Source: a virus
IMG/VR virus record: IMGVR_UViG_3300044611_000967
Span: 1-27,250 of that record
Direction: 5' to 3' (one strand)
DNA length: 27,250 bases
The position numbers and the translations under genes are program-made. Positions 1 through 8,098 of the stretch are shown piece after piece; position 1 is the stretch's first letter; every line of letters starts with the position of its first letter. The notes below the pieces were generated by a model that worked only from the letters and a program-made list of their open reading frames with translations, ran no database searches and was not told the DNA's origin.

Positions 1-338
1 AAACTAGACTCCTTGAATAGAGTACCAGTCTTCTTATCAAAGTGAGTGTTGCCAATCAAAGCACTACGAGCATCTTGTGTAGCACCCAGATTAAAATAGA
101 AGAAGTTATCTTCACGACCAATAGCCTTAGCAACAGTTTGCGCTGCTAGAGTCTTACCACAACCAGTTGGACCAAGAAGCAGAATGTTCTTGCCACGAAT
201 AGCACTACGTACCATATACTTCCACTTGAGATCATCCATAATCAAAGAAGATGGACGTAGATTTACACAAGTGTCAAGATAAGCCTTGATATTGAAGTCC
301 TTGCCAGTAACCAGATTAAACGAGTTTTTGTTTTTCAT
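1..338 (-). CDS. AAA+ ATPase, MoxR/dynein-related type (C-terminus cut by window edge)
   Basis: About 112 codons are visible from an ATG at 338 and the frame is still open at base 1, so the protein is truncated by the window. A clear Walker A motif, GPTGCGKT, lies near residues 62-69, preceded by a helix and the strand KNILLL. The spacing and the following hydrophobic helix (TLAAQTVAKAIG) look like AAA_5/MoxR-type ATPases, which phages often carry as CbbQ/NorQ-like proteins. Such ATPases remodel protein complexes, but the partner here is unknown. Walker B and sensor residues lie outside the window. It has its own sigma70-like promoter just downstream of a terminator, so it is probably transcribed separately from the exported-protein gene before it. 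The ATPase call is firm; the subfamily is an inference. Confidence 0.82.
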   Translation of the reverse strand, partial: MKNKNSFNLVTGKDFNIKAYLDTCVNLRPSSLIMDDLKWKYMVRSAIRGKNILLLGPTGCGKTLAAQTVAKAIGREDNFFYFNLGATQDARSALIGNTHFDKKTGTLFKESS

Positions 339-359
339 AAGTTTTCTTACCGTAAAATC

Positions 360-387
360 ATCTTACCACGGATATATAAGAAGTCAA
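360..387 (-). promoter_or_regulatory. sigma70-like promoter for the AAA+ ATPase gene
   Basis: On the minus strand TTGACT (387-382) is followed by a 16-nt spacer and TAAGAT (365-360). This leaves a leader of about 15 nt before the ATG at 338. It sits directly after the terminator at 391-423, as expected for a new transcription unit. Confidence 0.5.
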
Positions 388-390
388 CTG

Positions 391-423
391 GAAAAATAAA
401 AAAACCACCAGTTACGGTGGTTT
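391..423 (-). terminator. Rho-independent terminator after the exported-protein gene
   Basis: On the minus strand an 8-bp perfect stem (AAACCACC/GGTGGTTT, 423-416 with 409-402) with loop GTAACT runs directly into a T-rich tail (TTTTTATTTTT). It lies about 20 nt after the stop codon at 446. Confidence 0.8.
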
Positions 424-445
424 GGGTTATATTAAAATAATATTA

Positions 446-763
446 TTAATGATGATGATAGTGATATACTGGACGACCCCATCCACCATACACAACTACT
501 GCTGGTTGGGGATGTACATATACAACAGGAGCAGGTTGATAATATACTACTGGTTGAGGATGTACTACTACAGGCTGTGCATAAACCACTGGTTGTGGTT
601 GTACATATACAACTTGTGTTGGGGGATTTACAATTCTATCAATAACGTGAATTACTGCAACTCCGGTCAATACTTTACCAACTGTAGCCCATTCTCTATC
701 GCCAGCAAATGTTTGGGAAGATAGAGTTGCACTCAATGCGGCGATAGTAATTAATTTTGTCAT
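446..763 (-). CDS. small exported Pro/Val/Tyr/His-rich protein
   Basis: This 105-aa protein begins with a typical Sec signal peptide: MTKL, a hydrophobic core, and a probable cleavage after QTFAG near residue 21. A short segment with a hydrophobic stretch (VGKVLTGVAVIHVI) follows, then about 55 residues of repeated PQPVVY/PVVYVHPQP-like units, and a C-terminus HYHHH that could bind metal. It should therefore be secreted or periplasmic, perhaps envelope-associated. No family is recognised with certainty; the design resembles small bacterial exported proteins more than phage structural proteins. The start is supported by an AGGA sequence 8-9 nt upstream, unusual in this window. The gene has its own near-consensus promoter and a strong terminator, making a self-contained unit suggestive of a host-derived accessory gene (moron). 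Its function is unknown. Confidence 0.78.
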   Translation of the reverse strand: MTKLITIAALSATLSSQTFAGDREWATVGKVLTGVAVIHVIDRIVNPPTQVVYVQPQPVVYAQPVVVHPQPVVYYQPAPVVYVHPQPAVVVYGGWGRPVYHYHHH

Positions 764-789
764 ATTTATCCTTTTTTAGGTATACCTTT

Positions 790-818
790 ATAGTATATCA
801 AATTTGAGAAATTGTCAA
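790..818 (-). promoter_or_regulatory. near-consensus sigma70 promoter for the exported-protein gene
   Basis: TTGACA (818-813) is a perfect -35 box, followed by a 17-nt spacer and TACTAT (795-790). It starts immediately after the stop codon of the upstream gene (821-819) and lies about 27 nt from the ATG at 763. This is the best promoter match in the window. Confidence 0.75.
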
Positions 819-1454
819 CTACTTCTTTTTGGCTTTACCTGCTTTTGTATATTTAATAACCAATTTTTGAAGATGTTTTGGTAATGTAGGTGGGTTATAT
901 TCCGCTTTCTTTGGTTTATGATCACCTTGTTTAGCGAATTCTCCAACAGCTTGCATTGGTTGAGTAGGATCATCTTTTGGATCGTTCATATTCTCGACCT
1001 TAACATTCTTTACAATTTTGAATCCTTTTTGTGGGTTAACTACGTTTTCTTCAGATTCAGATTGTTTATCAGCTTTTTTACCACCTTGTTTATCTTTGGT
1101 ATTTTCAACTCCCTTACCCAAAGCACTATCTACATAATTTGTAATATCAGATTTTAAGTATTCTTTTACGAATTTCTTAACATCTTCAAATTTCATAAAA
1201 AGTTTCTTTGTTCTATCACTTCCGTCTCTGAATGCTTGAATATCACAAATACCGTGTACTATTGGTCTAATACTAATGTGATGTGGTTCACAATCACATA
1301 CATTGTAATTACCAGCATCATCGAGTTCAATAGGCTTCTTAATTTCTTTTGATAATCCGTCGATTAAATCACTCCAAGAAGACGAAGCATTTGTATATTT
1401 TTGCTCCAATGTTTCTTTTACCAGTTTATTGACTAATTCTTTAGAAGACTTCAT
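819..1454 (-). CDS. hypothetical protein, Lys-rich C-terminus
   Basis: This is an unrecognised protein of 211 aa from the ATG at 1454; a start at 1466 would add MYIN. The N-terminal 100 residues look globular, starting with an amphipathic helix and including a Cys/His patch, CDCEPHH, around residue 53. The middle and C-terminus are hydrophilic, rich in Lys, Asp, Gln and Pro, probably disordered, and end in KAGKAKKK. The later start is preferred because the first ATG overlaps the TATTTATA octamer at 1473-1466. A possible -35 TTGACC (1488-1483) lies upstream with a poor -10. It follows the PAS gene by 37 nt and could be co-transcribed with it. No function can be assigned. Confidence 0.7.
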   Translation of the reverse strand: MKSSKELVNKLVKETLEQKYTNASSSWSDLIDGLSKEIKKPIELDDAGNYNVCDCEPHHISIRPIVHGICDIQAFRDGSDRTKKLFMKFEDVKKFVKEYLKSDITNYVDSALGKGVENTKDKQGGKKADKQSESEENVVNPQKGFKIVKNVKVENMNDPKDDPTQPMQAVGEFAKQGDHKPKKAEYNPPTLPKHLQKLVIKYTKAGKAKKK

Positions 1455-1465
1455 ATTAATATACA

Positions 1466-1473
1466 TATAAATA
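1466..1473 (-). promoter_or_regulatory. TATTTATA octamer upstream of the 211-aa gene
   Basis: An exact coding-strand TATTTATA, 11 nt before the preferred ATG at 1454. It is one of eight copies found close upstream of genes in this window; its role is unproven. Confidence 0.4.
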
Positions 1474-1491
1474 GTACTTGATGGTCAATTA

Positions 1492-2046
1492 TTAATCTTT
1501 TTTATCGTCTAATATTTCTATATGCCCAATGTACCCATGACTATCATTTCTGGTAGCTACTGCTTTAACGTGGTATATAGTACCCTCTCTATCAATCATT
1601 CTGTATATAGTAATACTACTTCTTTTATCTTTAATAGATCTGTCCCATTCTTTTTCAACCATTTCCAAATCTTCACTAAAGATACCATTTTTCCACCCAT
1701 TACCTAAGAAATAATCTACATCGTGTTTTAATAATTGACAATATTTTTCATTTACCCACGTACATTTACCATCGGTATCACATTCAAATATTGGTTCCGG
1801 TCTATTATCTAATATCCATTTTTGTCGTGTGCATATAGTCTTAATCAAATTACTATCGTGACTAACCTGCTTGTTTATCTTATCTACATGGTCTTTTAAC
1901 GATGTGCCCGAATTGGGTTTGACTTCTTTTAATATTTCTTTTACATTCCGATTCAATGTAAATACCCATTTGAATGCGCCGAATAAAACGCCGCCGGCTG
2001 CACTTATTACTAATATTTTTTCTAGGTATACAAAAATGGATTCCAT
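1492..2046 (-). CDS. membrane-anchored PAS domain protein
   Basis: The 184-aa protein has one hydrophobic segment near residues 10-30 (ILVISAAGGVLFGAFKWVF), a hydrophilic linker that may form a coil (about 31-80), and a C-terminal PAS fold (about 81-180). The PAS call rests on the ordered pattern PIFECDTDGKCTWVN, a GNGW motif, an S-EDLEMVEKEWDRSI helix, a YRM-DREGTIYHV strand pair and a final GYIGHIEILDD strand. This is the usual course of PAS_3-type domains. PAS domains bind small ligands or partners and sense redox, light or metabolites. No kinase, GGDEF or methyl-accepting module follows, so any output must go through a partner. The gene lies after the nrdAB terminator. Membrane topology and signal are inferred. 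Confidence 0.72.
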   Translation of the reverse strand: MESIFVYLEKILVISAAGGVLFGAFKWVFTLNRNVKEILKEVKPNSGTSLKDHVDKINKQVSHDSNLIKTICTRQKWILDNRPEPIFECDTDGKCTWVNEKYCQLLKHDVDYFLGNGWKNGIFSEDLEMVEKEWDRSIKDKRSSITIYRMIDREGTIYHVKAVATRNDSHGYIGHIEILDDKKD

Positions 2047-2068
2047 AATATAAATTGATCGAGATGGA

Positions 2069-2076
2069 TATAAATA
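2069..2076 (-). promoter_or_regulatory. TATTTATA octamer upstream of the PAS gene
   Basis: An exact coding-strand TATTTATA, 22 nt before the ATG at 2046 and overlapping the end of the U tract of the nrdAB terminator. Confidence 0.4.
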
Positions 2077-2110
2077 TAATAAAAAACGAGTACTCGTTAA
2101 AGTACTCGTT
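2074..2110 (-). terminator. Rho-independent terminator after nrdB
   Basis: On the minus strand AACGAGTAC (2110-2102) pairs with GTACTCGTT (2093-2085), a perfect 9-bp stem with an 8-nt loop, followed by a T-rich tail. It lies about 20 nt after the nrdB stop codon and closes the nrdA-nrdB unit. Confidence 0.8.
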
Positions 2111-2131
2111 ATATTTTTTAATTATTTACAA

Positions 2132-3190
2132 TTACAATTTGAAGTCGTCAAATGCACCTTCACTGATCGTGTTATCAACTCCTTTAACATAACTACTCAA
2201 TTCAGTTTCTTGGGGGGCTACTTGAAGTTTTTTACTATCATAGTAACTATCTAACCACCCAGATAGTAAATTGGTCTTAGCAGCTGGATACAATTTCTTA
2301 TATCCCATACTTGTTAATCTGTTATTAGCCAACCATTCAATATAATGTTTCAAACTTTCCGCCGTCAATCCAACCAAACTACCTTTACTAAATAGATAAT
2401 CTGCCCAATCCTTTTCAGCATTTACCGCCATTTCATAAGCAGCATATATCTTATCTTCATTTTTCTTAACAATATCTTGGAATCCTTCTTCCGGATTATT
2501 TATCCAATTCTTCATAATGTTCTGGGTAATAGCTACGTGAAGATTTTCATCTCTACTGATAAATTTAATAATCTTACTGTTACCCTCCATCTTTCCACGA
2601 TATCCAAAGTAAAAACTACAAGCAAATGATACATAGAATATCAACCCTTCAGTAATTTGAGTTGCCAATACAGCATCAAACAATTGTTGTTTAATATCAT
2701 CCGACGGCGTTAATAGTTCATCATACTTCTTACTAATAGCTTTAGCACGTTTCACAATTTCTTCGTCTTCTAAGACACTATCAAAGAACTTGGTAGCATC
2801 TGGATAAACATTGTTAAGAATGTATGTATAACTGTTACTGTGAATAGTTTCAAAGAAACTCCACGCATTCATACAAATTTCTAATTCACTATTTGTAACG
2901 TGCTTCATTAGTTCGTGAATACTACGACTCAACATACTATCAGTCATAGTTTGAAACTTTAAATTACTGTCAAAAACAAATCGTTCCTCAGCAGAAAGAT
3001 TCTTGTAATCACTAATATCCTTCACCAACGAAACTTCTTGGGGTCGCCAAAAGAAATTTAGTTGTTGATCGTACAAATCATAAAACTTTGGATATTTGAT
3101 CTTATCATATCGCTGAAGTGATAGATCTTCTCCCAAGAACATTGGGTTGCGCAACTGATCTATGTTTTTCTTATTTAGTACAGTTTTCAT
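2132..3190 (-). CDS. nrdB: class Ia ribonucleotide reductase, beta (R2) subunit
   Basis: This subunit holds the di-iron centre and tyrosyl radical used with NrdA to reduce ribonucleoside diphosphates to deoxy forms for phage DNA synthesis. Counting from the chosen Met (352 aa), the metal ligands are recognisable: Asp84 (MTDSML), Glu114 and His117 in FFETIHSNSY, Glu181 (TEGLIFYVSF), and Glu215 and His218 in RDENLH. The radical Tyr is Tyr121. The C-terminus DDFKL resembles the R2 tail that docks onto R1. An upstream ATG at 3229 would add 13 residues but would overlap the end of nrdA by 26 nt; the ATG at 3190 begins just after the nrdA stop and gives the family's usual N-terminus. The two genes are clearly one operon, closed by the terminator at 2074-2110. 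Confidence 0.96.
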   Translation of the reverse strand: MKTVLNKKNIDQLRNPMFLGEDLSLQRYDKIKYPKFYDLYDQQLNFFWRPQEVSLVKDISDYKNLSAEERFVFDSNLKFQTMTDSMLSRSIHELMKHVTNSELEICMNAWSFFETIHSNSYTYILNNVYPDATKFFDSVLEDEEIVKRAKAISKKYDELLTPSDDIKQQLFDAVLATQITEGLIFYVSFACSFYFGYRGKMEGNSKIIKFISRDENLHVAITQNIMKNWINNPEEGFQDIVKKNEDKIYAAYEMAVNAEKDWADYLFSKGSLVGLTAESLKHYIEWLANNRLTSMGYKKLYPAAKTNLLSGWLDSYYDSKKLQVAPQETELSSYVKGVDNTISEGAFDDFKL

Positions 3191-3203
3191 ATATATTTTT
3201 TTA

Positions 3204-5489
3204 TTATAGAGCGCAAGCTCCGCTTTCACAATCGGATTCTTGTACTATTGGTTTTTCATCAACCGTTTTTGTTTCCATGGCTGTTTGTTTATCACCATCA
3301 TCTGTATTAGCATAATATAGATTCTTCAATCCATACTTGTATGCCAACAAAATATCTTTAATAACAACCTCTACAGGCACTTTGTTTTTCTCATAACGGG
3401 ACGGAATATAGTACGTGTTGGTACTGATACTCATATCTGTGAACTTTTGAATAGCAGCAGCTACCTTCAAATATCCTTCATTATTTGGCATATCAAAAGC
3501 AAAAGTATAATTATCCTTGTACTTATCAATATTTGGAACCACCACAGGCAAAATGTTACTCTTGCTTCCCTTGAAACTAATAGCACTACGGGGGGGTTCA
3601 ATACCATTGGTACTACTTTGAATTACACTACTTGATTCTACAGGCATACAAGCAGTAAGAGTAGAATGTCTCATACCATACTTCTTGATGTCTTCACGTA
3701 AAGCTTCCCAATCCATATGTAAAGGTTCAGTGATAAATTCATCAATGTCCCGTTTATAAGTATCAATAGGAAGAATACCTTGACTAAATTTAGTACGATC
3801 AAACTTTTCACACTTACCAATTTCTTTTGCCATTTCAACACTTGCTTTGATTAGATAGTAACTGGTCTTTTCCATCCATCTAGATACGAAATTTGGAGCT
3901 TTTTCATCCCAATACTTCAATCCTTCTTTAGCCAATAGAGCAGCCAAGTTACTTACACCCACACCAAGACTACGACGTTTAGTAGCAAAGTTCTTTGCTG
4001 CTGGTACGAAATATTCTTGGTGATCAATCAAAGCGTCCAACATTCTGACAATGATGTCACATACATTTTCCATTTCAGTATCATCTTTAATTTCTAACCA
4101 ATTCAATGCTGCCAATACACAGACTCCAATTTCTCCTTTTTGATCATTAACGTCATAAATAGGAATTAACGGATGATGCACTTCAAGGCAAAGATTGCTT
4201 GTATCCACTTGATCCAACCAACTACCGTGTTCATTTGCGTGATCCACGAACATTGTATAAATACGTCCAGTTTCAAGACGCTCTTTAGCAAGTAGACCCA
4301 TCAATTCACGTGCAGGTACTTTCTTCTTGAACTTGAGATTCTTGTTAGCTTCAGCCTTTTCATATTTTTCTCTGAATCCTTCCATTCCAAATGTATTCCA
4401 CAGTGAAGGGCATTCGTGATAACTAAATAGTGTAACGTCTTGATTCTTCAAGAAACGTTCAAAAATTAGTTTATCAAGACCCACGCAATAATCTAACTTA
4501 CGAACTCGATTATCATCTGTACCTTGATTATTCTTCAATACAAGAATATCTAGAATATCATAATGGAACCAAGCGAAATTTACAGTTGCGCTCCCACCAC
4601 GAATGCCATTCTGGTGACAACTCTTTACTGTAGCTTCAAATGATTTAGCAAATGGAATTGGACCTGTATGCATTACTTCACCATTACGAATTGGAGCGTT
4701 TGTAGCACGTAGTCTTGATAAATTCAATCCAATGCCATAACGACTAGCTGTAGCAAACCCAACCGCACTATTGTTGCTGAAAATACTACGTAGATCATCA
4801 TCGACTGTGAACAGTGAACAACTGGCATAACTCTTCATTGGAGTTCTTACGCCTGCCATAATTGGTGTGGGTAAATTGATCTTATGTTTACTAAAGTAGT
4901 TATAAGCTTTCTTTACATACTCAAGTCGGTTTTCTTTATAATCTTTAAAGAAAGTCATTGCAATAAGCATATAAGCAAACTGAGGACTTTCATAAATTAC
5001 CTTAGTAGCCCTATTTTGGACCAAGTACTTATCACACAACTGTTTGATACCAGCATACGTGAAATTAAAATCACGATCATGTCGTAAAAACTCATCTAGC
5101 TTGTCAAATTCTTGTTTGGAATACCAATTTAAAATATCCGAGTCATAAACCAAAGCATCAATATTAGTTTTAACTAAATCGTGTAACTTTGGGGGATTTT
5201 TACCACCCCAAACATTTTTTCGTAATTGATAATTTAATAAACGTGATGCTACAAATTGATAATTAGGTTTATCTTCTGTGATTAGATTAGACGCGGCTTC
5301 AATCAACATCACGTGGATATCTTTTGATGTCATACCATCGAAGAACGACAAATGAGCGTTCATCGCTACTTCTTCAAATCCAACACCTTTTATATCTTCA
5401 GTAGCCCATTGTAAAATTTTATTGATTTTATCTGCATTAAACTTCTCAGTGATACCATTTCGTTTCTTTATAAAAATTTCTTTATTCAT
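3204..5489 (-). CDS. nrdA: class Ia ribonucleotide reductase, alpha (R1) subunit
   Basis: The 761-aa protein has the length of bacterial NrdA. It starts with an ATP-cone (about 1-95, IKKRNG-TEKFNADKI), so it should keep allosteric activity control. The catalytic core shows the active-site cysteines Cys224 (SYASCSLF) and Cys457 (GVCVLAALN), with Asn432, the radical Cys434 and Glu436 in SNLCLEV. Further on are the phosphate-binding MPVESSS and NGIEPPRS motifs, the Tyr pair in KNLYYANT that relays the radical, and a C-terminal redox pair in CESGACAL. It reduces NDPs together with NrdB, whose gene starts 13 nt downstream. No glutaredoxin or thioredoxin gene is visible nearby, so host reductant is probably used. 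No Shine-Dalgarno sequence precedes the ATG. Confidence 0.97.
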   Translation of the reverse strand: MNKEIFIKKRNGITEKFNADKINKILQWATEDIKGVGFEEVAMNAHLSFFDGMTSKDIHVMLIEAASNLITEDKPNYQFVASRLLNYQLRKNVWGGKNPPKLHDLVKTNIDALVYDSDILNWYSKQEFDKLDEFLRHDRDFNFTYAGIKQLCDKYLVQNRATKVIYESPQFAYMLIAMTFFKDYKENRLEYVKKAYNYFSKHKINLPTPIMAGVRTPMKSYASCSLFTVDDDLRSIFSNNSAVGFATASRYGIGLNLSRLRATNAPIRNGEVMHTGPIPFAKSFEATVKSCHQNGIRGGSATVNFAWFHYDILDILVLKNNQGTDDNRVRKLDYCVGLDKLIFERFLKNQDVTLFSYHECPSLWNTFGMEGFREKYEKAEANKNLKFKKKVPARELMGLLAKERLETGRIYTMFVDHANEHGSWLDQVDTSNLCLEVHHPLIPIYDVNDQKGEIGVCVLAALNWLEIKDDTEMENVCDIIVRMLDALIDHQEYFVPAAKNFATKRRSLGVGVSNLAALLAKEGLKYWDEKAPNFVSRWMEKTSYYLIKASVEMAKEIGKCEKFDRTKFSQGILPIDTYKRDIDEFITEPLHMDWEALREDIKKYGMRHSTLTACMPVESSSVIQSSTNGIEPPRSAISFKGSKSNILPVVVPNIDKYKDNYTFAFDMPNNEGYLKVAAAIQKFTDMSISTNTYYIPSRYEKNKVPVEVVIKDILLAYKYGLKNLYYANTDDGDKQTAMETKTVDEKPIVQESDCESGACAL

Positions 5490-5502
5490 ACGGGTAAAAA
5501 AT

Positions 5503-5521
5503 AACTATTGTTTAGATAGTT
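5503..5521 (-). repeat. small inverted repeat before nrdA
   Basis: AACTAT (5521-5516) and ATAGTT (5508-5503) form a 6-bp stem with a 7-nt loop, followed by a T run, 13 nt before the nrdA start. It may be a weak attenuator or operator, or chance in AT-rich DNA. The rest of 5490-5590 shows no gene and no convincing promoter. Confidence 0.3.
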
Positions 5522-5590
5522 CATTTTGCGTTTAGTCTATAACTTTTTTATTATTTTTTTATGTGTTTTTCGTCTGCTCCATACTATGAG

Positions 5591-6970
5591 TTATTCTTCG
5601 TCATTGTTATGAACATTCCATTTTGATTTTAGAACCTTTTTGACTTGATTTTCACCATCCATCATTTCATTCAAGATACTCATACCCTCACGGCTATTTT
5701 CACCATAAATTTCAATATCACCACAACTAGCATTCATCTTACTTGGAAAGGTCAAACCATCCGGGCCGAAACGATTCTTAATTACGTGGAATCGTGCAGT
5801 ATTTGCTTGTTTATCGTTAACTTTACGACTTAGACTAAGAACAAAGTCAGCGGTCATAATCTTACGATAACTATCAGCAATGTTGTTAGCCTGAATAATG
5901 TCTTCATCCATAGCAGCCCGATTACTCTGTGAAGCACTCCAAATAGGAACTTGTAACTCACCAGCTACACCTCGTAGTTCTTCATAAATACCACCAGCTT
6001 CACTATAACTGTTACTATTACGTTCACTTTGCGATGGACGTAGAATATCTGCGTAATCTACAATAATCAGATCAACTTTAGTACCTAGTATAGCCAATCG
6101 TTCACAATGAGCTTTAAGGCTATAAGCACTTACTGTTTTAATTGGAAAATATTTAATCTTCAATTTTCCAGGCACCTCTGCAATCTTCTTCTTCACGATG
6201 TCTACGTTATTACGAATATTCTGGAAATCAATTCCTGTAAAACAAGCATCATAACGTAGTCCAACATAATTTTCATTCAATTCAAGCGTAAAATGAACTA
6301 CATTTTTACCTTGTTTCATCGCTTCAACGCCTAGTTTAGATAGTACCCAACTCTTACCACTACCAGCACAAGCTGTAATAATACCCAATTCACCCGCTGC
6401 CAATCCTCCGTCCATAATGGTATCAATTTCAGTCCAATTGGTTTTAACGCAATTACGACTCATTACACTCATTCGTTGTTCTACATCTTCGGTATAATCG
6501 TGACCAATATTACGTTCCATACCAGCTTTCATCGCGTGATCAACTACATTCTTAATTTTATCATATTGACCAAGTGCTAATAAATCAGCACTTTCAATAA
6601 TAGCATTCTTTAGTTTCTGATTTTTACAGAATTCCAAGAACTGTTCCTTAACAAACTTCAAATCGTTATCACTTACCTTTTGATAAACTAATTTGAGATT
6701 ATCCACGATGCTTCTTTTAAGTAGTTCATCGTTTACTTCATCAACTTTAATCTTGAATACAGTTAAAGTTGGTAGATCTTTATATTCGTTAAAATACTTT
6801 ATACTTTCTTTTACGACCCATTTATTTGCATCACTTTCAAAGAAGTCTACTTCGATAATATCATTGATACGTTCAATAAATGAACGATCAGATATTAAAC
6901 ACGAAATACACTTGATTTGGAAGTCACGGCCGTATTTTGTTAATGAATCAATTGCTTTTTTGTTTTCCAT
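5591..6970 (-). CDS. replicative DnaB-family helicase (T4 gp41-like)
   Basis: The 459-aa protein has the two-part build of DnaB-type helicases and is close in size to T4 gp41. The N-terminal helical region covers about 1-160. The RecA-fold motor starts near 180 (NWTEIDTIMDGGLAAGEL). Walker A is TACAGSGKS (199-207), followed by the typical Glu motif HFTLEL (226-231) and Walker B VDLIIVDYADIL (299-310). Later SASQSNR and SRK segments fit the helicase sensor and arginine-finger region. It should form a hexamer and unwind DNA ahead of the phage replisome. The gene follows the exonuclease with a 59-nt gap holding its own promoter. It is a helicase only; no zinc-ribbon or TOPRIM primase domain is fused. 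Confidence 0.92.
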   Translation of the reverse strand: MENKKAIDSLTKYGRDFQIKCISCLISDRSFIERINDIIEVDFFESDANKWVVKESIKYFNEYKDLPTLTVFKIKVDEVNDELLKRSIVDNLKLVYQKVSDNDLKFVKEQFLEFCKNQKLKNAIIESADLLALGQYDKIKNVVDHAMKAGMERNIGHDYTEDVEQRMSVMSRNCVKTNWTEIDTIMDGGLAAGELGIITACAGSGKSWVLSKLGVEAMKQGKNVVHFTLELNENYVGLRYDACFTGIDFQNIRNNVDIVKKKIAEVPGKLKIKYFPIKTVSAYSLKAHCERLAILGTKVDLIIVDYADILRPSQSERNSNSYSEAGGIYEELRGVAGELQVPIWSASQSNRAAMDEDIIQANNIADSYRKIMTADFVLSLSRKVNDKQANTARFHVIKNRFGPDGLTFPSKMNASCGDIEIYGENSREGMSILNEMMDGENQVKKVLKSKWNVHNNDEE

Positions 6971-6981
6971 AAGATAACTCT

Positions 6982-7010
6982 ACTATACCACTGAATTTTG
7001 TGGTTTTCAA
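6982..7010 (-). promoter_or_regulatory. sigma70-like promoter for the helicase gene, with palindromic spacer
   Basis: TTGAAA (7010-7005) is followed by a 17-nt spacer and TATAGT (6987-6982), 11 nt from the ATG at 6970. The spacer region holds an inverted repeat, ACCAC then GTGGT separated by 8 nt, which could be an operator. Confidence 0.6.
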
Positions 7011-7029
7011 CTTTTATTAACCGACGTTT

Positions 7030-8097
7030 TTATTCTACAAAACTATTTAATTTGCCAAAACATTCTTGTAACCAAATGTGATAATTGGGGATATTATTCC
7101 ACATTTTGTCTTCTGTAATCAATTTAGTAAAACTCATTTTATCAATTCTACGTACAGGAGTTTTTATTATTTCTTCTATACGTAACTGTGTAAATGACTG
7201 TACTTGCGTATCTTTTAACTGCATCAACGTGTGATTACGTTCAAGTAGTAACTTGTTATCTAACACGGTCTGATATATTTTATACTTACCCTTGTTATTT
7301 TCTGCGTAATTATAAATCTCATTCAAATCATATTGACGTTCTTCTGACAAGAAAGGAAATGATTTAATTACCCGCTTCAAACCTACGCCATCCAGTCCTG
7401 GAATATTATCACTGACATCACCTTCCATAACTCTATATAAAATATAGTTACTACATGTAACTCCATATTCATCTAATATTTCTTTACAACCAAATATTCT
7501 CTTTTTGACAGGACTCCAAATTTTGACTTTGTCATTTGCCAATTGTAAAAAGTCTTTATCAGTAGACATAATTGTTATATTGCTGTCCTTAAAAGTTTCT
7601 GTAGCTAAATAAGCAATTGTATCGTCTGCTTCTATTTGATCAATTGCCATTATAGTAACAGGCAAAGTATCTAAATAATTTACAGTACGAATCAATTCTT
7701 TTTTAAAGTTTACAGATTCTATCTCAGATGAAGACAGTTCTTCATAATTACGATTGAGTCTGATATCTGTCTTTCTACCATTTTTGTAAGCTGGATAAAT
7801 CTTTCTACGTTTCTGACTTCCTCCCTTACCATCAAATACAATAATAACTCGGGTAGGAGAAAGCAATTTAATTGCATATCCAATGCTTTTTAAGAAACCC
7901 GCAATACCACCTGTGTGTAATCCATCCTCATTAAGTGACGGAATGGCCATAAAACTTCTAATGTAAGTATTAAGGCCATCAACAAGGAGGATGTCAGAAT
8001 TAGTAGTCTTTTTGAGACCGTCACTTCCAACACCCTCCTTAATGTTTTCAAACAAGGAGAACAGTTTCTTCTTTTCAGATGAACTGAATCCGCTCAT
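7030..8097 (-). CDS. 5'-3' exonuclease / flap endonuclease (T4 RNase H-like)
   Basis: The 355-aa protein carries the metal-binding motifs of FEN-type nucleases in order: VDGLN (Asp40), VFDG (Asp89), IEADDTIA (Glu156, Asp158, Asp159), STDKDFLQL (Asp180, Asp182) and GDVSDNIPGLDGVG (Asp227, Asp230). The last leads into the helix-hairpin-helix that binds the DNA backbone. Family members remove RNA primers and flaps from lagging strands, the role of T4 rnh. It is about 50 residues longer than T4 RNase H, with extra charged sequence at the N-terminus. The ATG at 8097 lies one base after the uvsX stop codon, so translation is probably coupled. Confidence 0.9.
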   Translation of the reverse strand: MSGFSSSEKKKLFSLFENIKEGVGSDGLKKTTNSDILLVDGLNTYIRSFMAIPSLNEDGLHTGGIAGFLKSIGYAIKLLSPTRVIIVFDGKGGSQKRRKIYPAYKNGRKTDIRLNRNYEELSSSEIESVNFKKELIRTVNYLDTLPVTIMAIDQIEADDTIAYLATETFKDSNITIMSTDKDFLQLANDKVKIWSPVKKRIFGCKEILDEYGVTCSNYILYRVMEGDVSDNIPGLDGVGLKRVIKSFPFLSEERQYDLNEIYNYAENNKGKYKIYQTVLDNKLLLERNHTLMQLKDTQVQSFTQLRIEEIIKTPVRRIDKMSFTKLITEDKMWNNIPNYHIWLQECFGKLNSFVE

Positions 8098-8098
8098 A

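Noticed and set aside
422-724. Plus-strand open frame of 100 codons opposite the exported protein
   Set aside because: It is the complement of a repetitive Pro/Val/Tyr-rich gene, rich in Tyr/Trp/Asn, has no ribosome site or promoter, and overlaps a gene with clear signals.
3191-3229. Earlier ATG for nrdB at 3229
   Set aside because: It would overlap the conserved NrdA C-terminus (CESGACAL), and the extra 13 residues are only a shifted reading of that region.
4255-4262. Another TATTTATA octamer
   Set aside because: It lies inside nrdA, far from any start, and is expected by chance in AT-rich DNA.
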